From Siphonodentalium dalli (lineage: Eukaryota; Mollusca; Scaphopoda; Gadilida; Siphonodentaliidae): DNA of 64,000 bases. Positions within the stretch are counted from its first letter, which is position 1. Each line of letters begins with the position of its first letter. Below, one piece after another: positions 35,594-46,892 of the stretch. The notes beneath the pieces were generated by a model. It ran no database searches. It had not been told where the DNA came from and saw only the letters and a program-made list of their open reading frames with translations. Location of the stretch: assembly GCA_032622095.1 (NCBI GenBank), contig CP136062.1:200733828-200797827 (forward strand). Direction: 5' to 3'. The position numbers and the translations under genes were made by a program.

Positions 35594-35709
35594 CTGAAAT
35601 TTGGAAAAGATACATTTTCTTTTTATTAGAAATAAAATCAATATCACAAGAGGGCCTACTCTTGGCATCAATGTTAAACTACTCTTGGCATCAATGTTAA
35701 CTCATTACC

Positions 35710-35920
35710 ACTTGCTATACTAAATGTAATAGCCCACTCAGTAATAAAAAGTATACCATGGAATGGTCTATTCTACATCTGGAGGGGTTTTCAGGAAAAT
35801 AAGCAGACGACAGATAATAGAAGTGCAGGAAAAGTTCAATTTATTGGAGGGAAATGTTCAGATAAAAAGTTCAACAAACGCTCACTGTTGAATTTACTAA
35901 CTGAACATTTCCTGAAGGAT
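35710..35920. repeat. dispersed repeat related to 20460-20640
   Basis: Same orientation as its partner, with AAGTATACCATGGAATGGTC, AAGCAGACGACAGATAATAG and AAAAAGTTCAACAAACG. Just before it, CTACTCTTGGCATCAATGTTAA is duplicated at 35656-35702. Confidence 0.7.
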
Positions 35921-36019
35921 AACTACTCATCAATGGGTATTTAGTTTAGAAATGGTTATAGGCCGATGGCAGTTTGAAGCCTGTAATTATGAATTGTTAC
36001 AACATGCAGCCTGGTTACA

Positions 36020-36560
36020 GGGACTAAAATATGTTGATAAATATGTTGAACAGTTTTATACACAGAGACTATAATATATTTTAGAAAAGTTGGTTGTCTA
36101 TTCCTGATAAGGTAAAAAATAAAGAGCGTTTGTTTTTTCTGAGAGAAATATTTAAAACAGGTGGAAAATTTATATCATTTTGGCAAGTTTTTTTCTGGGT
36201 ATATAAAGCCTGTAGATAGGACGTTTGTGAATGTGTAAACCTATCTCACCCCACCCCCATAATTCAGAGGTTGAAATAAGCCATGCCCGTTTAGTGTCTT
36301 AATAGATATAGAGTTATGTTGGAATTTAATTTAGTGCAACGAAGTTGGACAATAATTTAACTTTAATGAACAAAGCAATCATCTTGCATTGCCTGTTGTT
36401 GGTGTCATGTGCTGCTTTTCAAAATAGTATTCATCCGCCTAAATCAGTGTAAAGATGCAAGGTCATTTGTTGGCGTGATGCCAAGTGATATTTAACTAGT
36501 GAGAGATAAGGAAAAATGTAATGGCCTTTTTAATAATATAATAAGGGGTTTCATGTAATA
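36020..36560. other. intron sequence, nothing recognised
   Basis: AT-rich, no exon or element ends seen. Confidence 0.4.
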
Positions 36561-37019
36561 TGTGACCCGCCATAACAAATCCAGTCGTAAGTCGGTATTT
36601 TTTTTACCCTGTGCCAATGCATTCTCTTATATATGCGAGTCGACCATAGGTCGCCTCGCATATATAAGAGAATGCATTGGCCTAACAAATTTTTACAATT
36701 TTAATAATTTTTTCTTGTATTCTTTAACAATTTTATAATTTCGCCCATACAGAGCCCCAGACAAACATGAGCAGACGACACTCTTCTATATGCTTCTATA
36801 TATGTGTAGGGCTCCCTGCAGGGTAATGGATGTTTTTTATTTTATGTCCTAAAAATTGTAAGCAACATTTATTTTTAAAAAATGATAAAAAATTGTTAGG
36901 CCAATGCATTCTCTTATATATGCGAGGCGACCTATGGTCGACTCGCATATATAAGAGAATGCATTGGCACAGGGTGAAAAAATCCCGACTTACGACTGGA
37001 TTTGATATGGCGGGTCAAA
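36561..37019. mobile_element. TA-flanked MITE with TGTGACCCGCCATA ends and the shared hairpin, copy 1
   Basis: Long terminal inverted repeats (TGTGACCCGCCATA, then CAAATCCAGTCGTAAGTCGG) flanked by TA. Between them are the two CCAATGCATTCTCTTATATA palindromes also found in the TTAA family and a distinct core with GAGCCCCAGACAAACATGAG. Confidence 0.8.
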
Positions 37020-37239
37020 TATAGTCTTATTCCATTCTGAAAAGAAATAGGAGTGATTTATTCTTCACCAAAGGGGTTCCGTATTATAATCAGATGAGAG
37101 AAAGAGATAACCCCAAATTCATGGAAATGTCTAGCTACTAAGTTCAACAAGCAGTCTAAATTTAAAATAAAAACCCAAACATCATTATAAGTTAATGACT
37201 ACCCATACATCAGGAAGTATTCAATTATCAAAGGATTAA

Positions 37240-37468
37240 CCCTTTACCCAACAGAACGGCCCTGTGCCAATGCATTCTCTTATATATGCGAGTCGACCAT
37301 AGGCACAGAATGCATTGGCACAGGGCATAACTGTAACTATCACAATGTGGTCAAGGAGCCGGTTCCAATGATATCCATATTTGTATGGTTCTATTGAGAC
37401 AGACCGAAGATATTTTAGGCTGTTGAAGCTTTATTTGGCCGGTCTTGGCCGGTTTGTTGGGTAAAGGG
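37240..37468. mobile_element. piggyBac-like hairpin MITE, copy 5 (internally deleted)
   Basis: TTAA on both sides; 229 bp. One palindrome is reduced to a fragment and the other lost, while both termini remain, as if the hairpin pair collapsed by deletion. Confidence 0.85.
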
Positions 37469-38098
37469 TTAATCGTAGCATTGGGTTGGTCGATCTCCAT
37501 ATAAAGAGAATGTGGTTGAGACCTAATCAGATTCAAAGTACAACTCTGGATCGAACACTGTAGCCGTGAGTGCCATTATCGATAGAGCTAGCTAACGTTC
37601 TGTAATATTTGACAGAAGAAGAATTGGGTCCTTTCTTGAAGTTATGCCTCCTTGCCCAGTGGTTCCTTGCACGATATTTGATAAATTTATTCTTTTTGCC
37701 TTTCGTGCATACCCAGTCTCTTTAAAAAGCTGTCGAAAATTTTACAATATTTACGTCTCTGGATATCTCATTCATAATCAGATACTGAATTGATGGGATT
37801 CCCTCCATTTCATTGGAGAGTGGCGAAACATGCATGTGATTTCATTGGTTTATGGCATAACAGATCACTTCACAGATCAGAGGACAATTACATGTTGACA
37901 ATTTTCCCAGGCATTGTCAAACTCCACTATTATTGGAAAATGAATACAGGCGATATATCCATAATTCATTTTATTCATCGCAATGTAGGAGATATCATCT
38001 TCAAGTTTTTATCAGTCAACGATATTCATGACTGATTATTCTTTCGCATCTTCTTTTATTTATAACTATTTCTAAATACTACGATTCTCACAAACATT

Positions 38099-38200
38099 TA
38101 CTACGCCATGAATGCACTCCATATTTGGAAACGGTTTATTGCATCATGTTGGGAAGGCCGCGTCATTGTAGAAATGAAATATAATGGACACATCTAGAGA
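38099..38200. repeat. segment inverted with respect to 43376-43492
   Basis: Shared in inverse: GCACTCCATATTTGGAAACG, GTTTATTGCATCATGTTGGG, TAGAAATGAAAT, and CATCTAGAGACG at the outer end. Two copies of one repeat, exact ends unknown. Confidence 0.65.
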
Positions 38201-38204
38201 CGTA

Positions 38205-38487
38205 CAGTAATGCTCTAATTAATCGACCTCTTAACCAAAGCAGAATTATGGGTAACTTTTCAGGATTTAGTCGAAAATATGGCTTGTTGCCATTCATCGG
38301 AAAGCTCTCGGGGAGAGCTTTCCGATGAATGCAGGATTTAGTCGAAAATATGGCTTGTTGCCATTCATCGGAAAGCTCTCGGGGAGAGCTTTCCGATGAA
38401 TGCAACAAGCCATATTTTCGACTAAATCCTGAAAAGTTACCCATAATTCTGCTTTGGTTAAGAGGTCGATTAATTAGAGCATTACTG
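38205..38487. mobile_element. TA-flanked palindrome, copy 8, with duplicated centre
   Basis: The central hairpin is present twice in tandem, joined at GATGAATGCAGGATTTAGTC, so the element could fold as one long arm with two alternative tips. It ends 35 nt past the donor of channel exon 7. Confidence 0.85.
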
Positions 38488-38522
38488 TACATCGTCGGCT
38501 TTTCAAAGAGACGGGTGCATAC

Positions 38523-38682
38523 CTAGTGCCTTCTGCTGTTCCCAGCTGTAGTTGAACCACTTGCGGACTCTATCTTGGATTGACTGCGGCAGATTGATAC
38601 GCTTCATGTATCTCATAATGTCGTTTACTTTCTTTCGATGTTCATCTTGATGCTTGGTGACTGAATCAACAATGTCGCGGAT
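38523..38682 (-). CDS. CNG channel exon 7 (C-linker)
   Basis: Starts IRDIVDSVTKHQDEHRKKVN and continues to NLPQSIQDRVRKWFNYSWEQ, then QKALG. This is the helical C-linker that couples ligand binding to the gate; the NLP-x-x-x-Q-x-RV-x-W-F/Y-x-Y-x-W motif is complete. Acceptor TCAACAG, donor GTATGC, exit phase 1. A palindromic MITE ends 35 nt downstream of the donor. Confidence 0.95.
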
Positions 38683-39113
38683 CTGTTGAAAGAGAAAATC
38701 TCTGGTTATTAAAGGGAACAAGCCACTCGCAGAGGGGAAATGTAACAAAATATAACACAGTCTGTAAAAACATCACCACTAAGAAGAACATGGAGAATTC
38801 AATTCAATTCAATTTATTTATGTTAATGGATTTGTAGATATTACAGACAAGATATATATATATATATCATATAAAAATATTCAATATGACATATAATGAC
38901 AATAAATTTCATGTGAGGAATACATGTGTGTTTAGATTTTTTTTAAGTTTCCGATTGGGTGATGATTTCAGATACAGTGGCCAGGAAGTTATGGTCACGG
39001 ATGTAGATAGATATATAAACATGTTCATGAAAGGCCTGTACTTTCAGTATTATTTGGTCTATATAAAGAAACCAAGCACACAATTTACTGGACAAGAACA
39101 AAATAAATTTTAC

Positions 39114-39255
39114 CTGACCGACAAGTAGAGCAAACACGAATACACCGGAGAGCCAGTATATTGTCATGAAGACATACTCAAACACTGTCGATGGCTTTGG
39201 GTTGTTCCCGATTGAGGTGGCAGTTTTAGCAGCCAAATAGAAACATCGGATGTAT
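39114..39255 (-). CDS. CNG channel exon 6 (pore helix, filter, S6)
   Basis: The exon encodes YIRCFYLAAKTATSIGNNPK, then PSTVFEYVFMTIYWLSGVFV and FALLVGQ. SIGNNPKP is the selectivity filter. The glutamate that binds Ca2+ in CNGA subunits is replaced by asparagine, as expected for a beta-like subunit; insect CNG-like proteins have a similar IG-NPKP. The rest is S6, leading to the conserved GQ before the C-linker. Acceptor TTTCAG, donor GTAAAA. Confidence 0.95.
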
Positions 39256-39376
39256 CTGAAACAAAAAAGTGCAAGTACTCTAATATGGGATGCATGTGAA
39301 TCAGCTTGTGGGAGGGGTTCCAATTGAGTAAACCCCTAATTCACAGCCAATGAATTTTTAATTTACTTGCATTTCT

Positions 39377-39485
39377 CAGTGAGAGCTTTTCGATGAATGG
39401 CAACAAGCCATATTTCCGATTAAATCCTGAAAAATTACCCATAATTCTGCCGTGGTTAAGGAGTCAATTATTTAGGGCATAACTG
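39377..39485. mobile_element. TA-flanked palindrome, copy 9 (right half only)
   Basis: Only the half from CAGTGAGAGCTTTTCGATG to GGGCATAACTG remains, inside the 371-bp intron between channel exons 5 and 6. Confidence 0.8.
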
Positions 39486-39626
39486 TATGTTGTTAATTCA
39501 GATGTTGCTTCTCATTTCAAGAAGATAAAATACATTCTGATAACCCCAGTCTCACGCACCCCTGAATTATAGGTCTGTATTTAGTGACTAAAACATAATA
39601 GGCTGGTAATATTGTGAGTTACTCAC

Positions 39627-39749
39627 GCATTGCCCTCTCCATTGTAGACCCACGTATTTGTACCGATTCCCTCGTACACAGATGCTGCATAGTAACCACA
39701 ACCCTCGAGGTGTATGAGATACAACATGTAGAATATCGTCTTGAATATC
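39627..39749 (-). CDS. CNG channel exon 5 (S5 and pore turret)
   Basis: This exon encodes IFKTIFYMLYLIHLEGCGYY (S5), then the turret AASVYEGIGTNTWVYNGEGN. The GxGTxxWVYNGxGN-YIRC run across the next junction is diagnostic for CNG beta-type subunits. The acceptor is TCTTCAG and the donor a consensus GTGAGT; the final alanine codon is split with exon 6. Confidence 0.94.
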
Positions 39750-39928
39750 CTGAAGAGAAAAACAAAATACTAAATGGATACTCCCATCAAACGTCCTATG
39801 ACCGGTAACTTGCTGAACGTGTTATCTCCAACATTTCCTAAAGGAACTATAATGAGTATTTAGCAAGGAGGGTGTCAATATGTATATCATATGCTACTAG
39901 TAATCATAAACTCCACATGCTACACATA

Positions 39929-40389
39929 TGTGACCCGCCATATCAAATCCAGTCGTAAGTCGGGATTTTTTTACCCTGTGCCAATGCATTCTCTTATATA
40001 TGCGAGGCGACCTATATAGGTCGCCTCACATATATAAGAGAATGCATTGGCCTAACAATTTTTTACAATTATAATAATTTTTTCTTTAACAATTTTATAA
40101 TTTCACCCATACAGAGCCCCAGACAAACATGAGCAGAGAACACTCTTATATATGCTTCTATATATGTGTGGGGCTCCCTGCAGGGTAATGGATGTTTTTT
40201 ATTTTATGTCCTAAAAATTGTAAGAAACATTTATATAAAAAAAATGATAAAAAATTGTTAGGCCAATGTATTCTCTTATATATGCGAGGCGACCTATGGT
40301 CGACTCGCATATATAAGAGAATGCATTGGCACAGGGTAAACAAAATCCCGCTTTACGACTTACGACTGGATTTGATATGGCGGGTCACA
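39929..40389. mobile_element. TA-flanked MITE with TGTGACCCGCCATA ends and the shared hairpin, copy 2
   Basis: Same architecture as the copy at 36561, TA on both sides. The left palindrome has a short loop deletion. It lies in the intron between channel exons 4 and 5. Confidence 0.8.
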
Positions 40390-40727
40390 TATGGACTGGA
40401 CAAAATTTCAAGTGAAAAGTATATAAGGTAAGCTATTTCGGTTCTTGCTATTTCCATTAGTCCAAAGATACCATTCATGCACACAGTGTCAGTTTCATAT
40501 AGGAGGTAGTGTCCTTAATGACTGGTGGCCGAAAATGGTAACACATATAAATGATTCATATAAATAACTTTTTGTCTCAAGATAATAACTTCAGAGCATA
40601 TGGTACTAACATGCAGATACAACGCTGTGCTGCTTAAGAGCGCAGAAATATACAAGTCAATCAGCCTTTCATTTTTTCACAAATGAACTTTTATTTTTGA
40701 AGAATTGAAAACGGATGCTGCCATACC

Positions 40728-40746
40728 CCCCCCCCCCCCCCCCCCC
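40728..40746. repeat. poly-C run
   Basis: About 19 C. Other C/G runs are at 12628, 13105 and 34009; lengths may be unreliable. Confidence 0.8.
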
Positions 40747-40909
40747 AACATGGAAAATTGAAACACGGGCAGGACAGAACCCACATGCAAAATAATCAAA
40801 GGATAATAACTCTAAAAGGGAAGATGCGAACAGCACCAACACTTCATTTGAATTTAATCCTGTGTTATAATGATGATGATGAAAAACCTTAAGTACCAGA
40901 TTTCTTGAG

Positions 40910-41395
40910 ATCCTGTAACGATTATTGAAATCGGTTCATATTTGTTTGATTTTTCAAGCCGGATGGCCAATAATCGCGAAAAATTGACAAACTATATAAT
41001 TAAGGTCCATGACTCATGCAAAAAAATGGGGATAAACCTGGTTTGACATTAGTTACTGTGGCTATAACTTTTATACCAATGGTTCACATTTGTTCGAGTT
41101 ATCAAGCCGGAAGGACGACCAGATGGCCAACAAATGGACAGATGTAGTCAATCCAGTGTATCCCCTCCAATTCTCTTCGTGAGTGGGTGGGGGGGGGGGT
41201 ATAAAAATGTGAATGCCATTGGACCCTCTTGTGAAAGTACTGCTGATGGGAAACTTCATACCAATACCAAATTGTATTCAGATCCGATTACCCATGACTG
41301 AGATATATACCCGGCTCGACAGGCGTGGGCAGACGGACGGACAAAGTCAATCCAGCATACCTCCACCCTCTAATTTTTCTTCGGAGTATAGTTAC
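40910..41395. repeat. diverged short-period repeats with TCAAGCCGGA and GACGGACGGAC
   Basis: The segments TTCACATTTGTTCGAGTTAT / TTCATATTTGTTTGATTTTT, TCAAGCCGGA, and AGTCAATCCAG-TA occur two or three times at similar spacing. They resemble dispersed repeats common in mollusc introns. Confidence 0.5.
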
Positions 41396-41460
41396 CTCAC
41401 AGCGAAGCCACTCCTGACTGCCTGGTCACATCTCTCGAAGAACTCCCAAAAAGTCTGAAT
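41396..41460 (-). CDS. CNG channel exon 4 (S4 to S5 segment)
   Basis: A small 65 nt exon with phase 0 entry and phase 2 exit, between TTTTAG and GTAACT. It encodes IQTFWEFFERCDQAVRSGFA then VR, the segment that follows S4 in CNG channels (F-EF-R-D). It was found by searching the intron between exons 3 and 5 for the missing phase; both borders fit exactly. Confidence 0.9.
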
Positions 41461-41708
41461 CTAAAATGTAAGAAGAAATATCTATCGGTATTGACAGTAA
41501 AGTCATTTGAATGGAGATACTGTTTGTGTCGCCTAATTTTGTGAAGCTATTTAGCACTTTTAATTATCTCCATTTGTGGAAAAAAAAACTTCACTGAAAG
41601 TTTGGCGGCCATTTTCCAAAAAAAAAGGCCATTGGCCACCGACAGCACAAACAATGTTTGAATCCCCGCGACTAAACAAAACAATTAACGAACCATTTTG
41701 TTCAATTA

Positions 41709-42240
41709 TTAAAGGCACGGGTGGCGTTCGTTGCAGAAATATTCATATTTTTTCAAATCGCCATCAACAGAAGGAATATTAAAATATATATATAGTTTTG
41801 TTGATATGTCAATCATAATCAGCGCATAAATAGTATATTGTCATCAAGACGTACGATGGTGTACGTAAACAAGAGCTTGCTCGTGTTACAGAAGTTGTGC
41901 TTCTGTTTACACAAGACAGCGCAATTCTATTGGTTAATCACACACAAATGATATAAACGCTCTTTATTAGTTCCATATCAGGAAAACAGTAACAAATAAT
42001 GCTCTTTATGTTTACCATATACGGATCTAAACAAACGCCAGGTAACGTAACATTTTTTGCTTTTTTTTACATAACAATTAAAGGAAACAAAATTGACAAT
42101 AACATACTGATTATGCCATATTTCTGATTGGTGTAAGAACAAAGTCTGTCTATATTTTACTATTCTTTCTGTTTATGGCGGTTTTTGATGGAGGTGAATA
42201 TTTTAACAGCATACCCACTGCCAACGCCGCCCGTATCTAA
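41709..42240. mobile_element. TTAAAGGCACG MITE, copy 1
   Basis: About 530 bp from TTAAAGGCACGGGTGGCGTT to CAACGCCGCCCGTATCT, which are inverted. Internal direct words AACGCTCTTTATTAG and ATGCTCTTTATGTTTACCAT. Highly similar to 54687-55211. Confidence 0.8.
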
Positions 42241-42539
42241 GTGATTGTCATAATAATGATATGCAAATAAAGTTTCGAATTACAAGCTATTCGTAAGCTT
42301 CATATACACAGAAGAGAAACACAAATCGATACTTGCTACACAGTAGAGAAATCGGGGCTCTTTATCGTTACCGTATTAGGAAGAAGTAGGAGTTATCTAT
42401 CTTTATTGCCACATGCAGTGTATACAAACATTTCCAGTGAAACCATTTTGGCAAGGAATAATTACTGAGTGAGAGGGCATTTGGACACAGAACACAAGAG
42501 GCTACTCTACTGGTCCGATTGTCTAGAACGGAACAATGT

Positions 42540-42800
42540 GATTGATTAATTGGTTGGGGTTTAATGTCGCTTTTAGCAACTAAGGCCATATTACGACATT
42601 GCCAGTTTTAGTGGTGGAGGAAATCCGCACACTTGCGGCTAATCCAACAGTTATTTCAATGGCTGCTAAACTTGTAGACCATGTGCGGAAAACCACCGAC
42701 CATCGGCGAGTAACTGGCAACTAAGATAACGATTTTGAGTTACAAACATGTGGATTTGAACCCTTATTGCCAGCGCTGGGGCCGGCCAAAAGGTCAGATG
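42540..42800 (-). repeat. tRNA-derived SINE-like repeat
   Basis: On the minus strand GGGTTCAAATCC (42752-42763) matches a tRNA B box, preceded by GGCCGGCCCCAGCGCTGGC where an A box would lie. Downstream is a body with TGCGGAAAACCACCGACC-type and TTAATGTCGCTTTTAGCAAC complements, which I associate with SINEs of molluscs. No tail is obvious. Confidence 0.5.
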
Positions 42801-42930
42801 TCATATATGAGGTCAAACAGTCACTAAAATCCGATTCCAAGATAATACACGACAACCGGTTTAAACCGTTTCACTTTCAGGGCACAGCATAAAATGATGC
42901 ACCCCATTCACAGGTCCAATACGAGGCTAA

Positions 42931-43304
42931 CCCTTTACCCAACAGAACGGCCCTGTGCCAATGCATTCTCTTATATATGTGAGTCGACCATAGGTCGCCT
43001 CGCATATATAAGAGAATGCATTTGCTTAACACATTAAAAATTATTTTTAAAAATGGTAAAAAGTGTTAAAAAAAGATTTTTTTGAGGCCAATGCATTCTC
43101 TTATACATGCGAGGCGACCTATGGTCGACTCGCATATATAAGAGAATGCATTGGCACAGGGCATAACTGTAACCATCACAATGTGGTCAATGAGCCGGTT
43201 CCAATGATACCCATATTTGTATGGTTCTATTGAGACAGACCCAAGATATTTTAGGCTGTTGAAGCTTTATTTGGCCGGTTTTGGCCGGTTTGTTGGGTAA
43301 AGGG
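42931..43304. mobile_element. piggyBac-like hairpin MITE, copy 6 (CTAA target)
   Basis: Both flanks read CTAA instead of TTAA, so this looks like a true duplication of a variant target. Same interior as copy 4. Confidence 0.8.
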
Positions 43305-43375
43305 CTAAAGAGACAAGCAATATGGTCAGCAGTCTCTTTAAAAAGACGACGATAATCCTAACGGATGTATATAGG

Positions 43376-43492
43376 CTACGTCTCTAGATGATCCACTAAA
43401 TTTCATTTCTACAAGTACTGGCTAATAGCGTCATACCCAACATGACGGAATAAACCATTTCCAAACATGGAGTGCATTCCTGGCATAGTAAC
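43376..43492. repeat. segment inverted with respect to 38099-38200
   Basis: Begins CTACGTCTCTAGATGATCC; see partner. A nearby CAGTCTCTTTAAAAAG word also recurs near 37708. Confidence 0.65.
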
Positions 43493-43732
43493 TATAGAAC
43501 TACCCTTCAATTAGTATTTAGTGAAAAAAAGGTTAATTGTCAGAAAGGGTAAGATATGTCGATAAACACGATATACAAGGTATATATATAAATAACTTGC
43601 CATTATAGGGTATATAAAGCGGGGATAATATTACCAATAATAACAATTTAGTAGCTGCTTTCATTTTTACTATATTATAAGTCAGATATACGCTCTTTAT
43701 TTTTACCATATCTGGGAAAAATACACAATTAA

Positions 43733-44017
43733 CCCTTTACCCAACAAAACGGCCAAAACCGGCCAAATAAAGCTTCAACAGCCTAAAATATCTTCGGTCT
43801 GTCTCAATAGAACCATACAAATATGGATATCATTGGTCGACTCGCATATATAAGAGAATGAATTGGCCTAAAACCATTTTTTCTTACATTCTTTAACAAT
43901 TTTATAATTTTTAATGTGTTAAGCCAATGCATTCTCTTATATATGCGAGGCGACCTATGGTCGACTCGCATATATAAGAGAATGCATTGGCACAGGGCCG
44001 TTCTGTTGGGTAAAGGG
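43733..44017. mobile_element. piggyBac-like hairpin MITE, copy 7 (deleted left hairpin)
   Basis: TTAA on both sides. The left palindrome has lost its first arm, leaving GTCGACTCGCATATATAAG only. Confidence 0.85.
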
Positions 44018-45120
44018 TTAATGCTCTTTATTGATTCATATTAGATTTGTCTGAATTCTTACTTGACTGAGTATTTCTGTCCCATATAATGTGCGTGTGA
44101 ATTTTAAGTATTTCAGGTAGCCTATTTGTGAAATTATTTGGATATGACACTATTAGCCAGCATTACTTGGTATAATTTGGGGCTTTAAACCACCAGAACT
44201 GGTGGTTAATATCAGCTACTTTCAACTTTGCACACAATTTAGTGAGATCATATGACATAATTATCCTGATCATATATATTTCACGGATTCGAACGAGTCT
44301 GACTGACTATTATTTCTGGTGCTTACTCATTGTAAAATTACATTTGAGACAGTAAAATGTTATGGGAAGTCCATTTGGTACTCTATGTCAATCTAGTTAC
44401 TATAATACTCTAGGTCTTGAGAAAAGATTGCCAGGGACCTGTGTAGTGGTAGGCATATATATAGTCCAACAATTCCTTGAACTGGTTTAAAGTTTCATTT
44501 GGTATAGCCTATTCCACATTGGTCTAATTCTATTAAATGTGTAAACAACTATTTTCTGACATCTTTTATTATTTCTGTGTTCCATCATAATTTCATATGA
44601 ATGATGTCGGCATCTTTTTGCTGCATGTCGCATCAGCGAATAGCTTTTCGTTTTTGATATTGGAATAACGATCTTTGTGTTTACCATAGTAGGAATAGCC
44701 ATACAGGAACGCTCTTTATTGTTTCGGGCTGAAAAAATATAATGTTTTGTATAGCGGTATATGACCTAACTATTTTTTTCAACAGCATATCACGTTTGTA
44801 TAAAAGTATTGTTAGATATTTGTCGACGAACCGGCAAGACATTTGTGTGTTTGAGTAATTATTGAAATAGATATATAGCCTACTAAGTAGTTCAGTTTAT
44901 CCAATACTGAGATTGTCGTTGACAGATTTTGAGAGAATACGTTTTGAAATACCAGGACATTTTGGCAAAACGTTCGCCCGACCCTTAACTTTAACAGAGA
45001 AAATCGGTGAGATCTCAAGTGACCAATTCAGCATTATTATGCTCGGCCTATGTAGTTCTGGCTTACTTCTCCGTCCGTACGAGCATATCGCCCTGTAACT
45101 CGGGTTTGGATAATCAAGTT
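44018..45120. other. intron sequence, no exon seen
   Basis: Contains isolated GCTCTTTAT words (44023, 44710) like those in the TTAAAGGCACG family, which suggests decayed copies. Nothing else recognised. Confidence 0.4.
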
Positions 45121-45124
45121 CCGT

Positions 45125-45420
45125 TGAACTTTGGCATGGCGCTAGCCCAACTTGGGGAGGGGAGGATACCCATGCACTTACGCTACTATTGGGTTTGTTC
45201 ATCCATTCTTACTGACTCTACTTGCATTAACAGACTTCAAACTTTTGGGGAAAGGCGATCCACTTACTAAGTACTGAGTTTGTCCATTCAATCTTTCCAG
45301 AGTTACGGGCCTTGATTTACTTCAAAATTTGGGGGAAAGGATACCCACTTAGTACTGGGTTTGTCCATACATTCTTACCAGAGTTACGGACCTTGATTGC
45401 TGTCAAACATTTCACACAAT
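45125..45420. repeat. diverged tandem repeat, about 75-bp units
   Basis: GGGTTTGTCCAT-CATTCTTACC, AGAGTTACGG-CCTTGATT and GGGGAAAGG-ATACCCACTTA recur three to four times in order. Confidence 0.75.
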
Positions 45421-45528
45421 ACTGTCATTTTGCATTGTAAGTCGGGTATCAATTGATGGTCATACTTAAATACTACTAATACAGCATTGATGAAAAGATA
45501 GGCATACTATAGGCCACTTTTCTTTCAT

Positions 45529-46012
45529 TAAAGGTACTCAATCCGATAAAACTCCTCTCAATTACTATTTCAATGGCTTCTGGGGTCAAAAATATTTGAT
45601 TCGAGTCGAGGAAGTCACCCATCAAAGCTCAGAATTGTTAGATATCGATTTTAGAAATCTATTATTTTTCATTATCGGGAATACTTTCTGGCCCAGAACA
45701 CAGTCAAAATTTCGTTTTATTACCACTTGATTTTAGAGTTATCCATCCTTGTCTGTTTGAATAGTGTTTTGGTGTACACATCTCGAGCAGGTTACGGAAT
45801 TGACAGCAATTATTAGTACTCATCTCGAGCAAATAACAAATTTCAAAAATCAATATCTAATAACTCTGAGCTTTGTTTGATGGGTTCCTCGACTCAAATC
45901 AAATATTTTTTACCCCCAAAGCCAAAGAAATAGTAATATAGGACCCTCTGATCGGATTGTTGTTGTTTGAATATGTTGAGATGGGGACCCTCTGTTCGGA
46001 TTGAGTACCTTT
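45529..46012. mobile_element. GGTACTCAATCCGA MITE, copy 2
   Basis: TTAAAGGTACTCAATCCGA on the left, TCGGATTGAGTACCTTTAA on the right. It contains two copies of the ATTTGATTCGAGTCGAGGAA segment in opposite orientation. Confidence 0.85.
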
Positions 46013-46019
46013 AATATAG

Positions 46020-46425
46020 AAATTATTTCTTAATAAGAAATTTTTTTATAATAGAAATATTTTCTCACCCTTTATAAATGTTCTCTAAGACATTAGATAT
46101 ATTTTCTATCATTTCTTAAATTATTTCTTAACTTAGTCAACAATCTATAAACAAGGAAAAACAAGAAAGATATCTCTCATTTGAGAAACAATTTTCTTAG
46201 TAAGAAAATGGTTTCTCAAATGAAATATTTATTTCTTAATTTTGTCTTGTTTCAAGATTAAATCTATCATATTTGAGAAAACTATCTCTTGTCTGGTCGG
46301 ATTTTCTTAAATTTTCTTTACATAGCAGACTTGATGGGTATATTTTCTCAATATAAGATTTAATTTCTTAATATTTCTTGGTTCAAGTAATTGTTTTCTT
46401 ATTAAGACATTATTTTTAGCAGTGT
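46020..46425. mobile_element. MITE rich in TTTCTTAA / TTAAGAAA words
   Basis: Dense TTTCTTA and AAGAAA motifs on both strands; the right end TCTTATTAAGACATTATTTT then TAGCAGTG resembles a widespread animal MITE ending CACTGC. The left end is near 46020 (TTTCTTAATAAGAAA). Confidence 0.6.
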
Positions 46426-46892
46426 ATTATGCAGAGAATTTCGTCCATAGTTTTTGGCAGAGTTATTGGACTTGTTGGATTTGGAAACTAGCAGCTGTTT
46501 TGCATCTGTGCAACATATTCAATCGGAAACCTCGGTACTGAAATAGGTAAGCCGATTCGATGAGGGTGACGATTGCAACATATTTAGCATTGTTACTCAA
46601 GCACCAACAATTGGATTTGAAAATCTTTTGGTGTAATGATATGAGTGAAAGGATACCGCAATGCGATTGGTTTCCATTGATTTTCACCCAAGTTATAAAA
46701 CTTACAAATATATTTGAGCCTAGCAGATAATAGCAAAAATAAAAAAATCCTCCATGCAAACAGTTTGTATTGGCTACTCTAAACTGAGCATTTGGGAATA
46801 TGTCACACATGGCGTTGCAGTTACATGTATGTTATATTTTGACATTATATGTTTCGTTCTTTCTACTATACCCTCAAATGCCCAGCCTTTAC

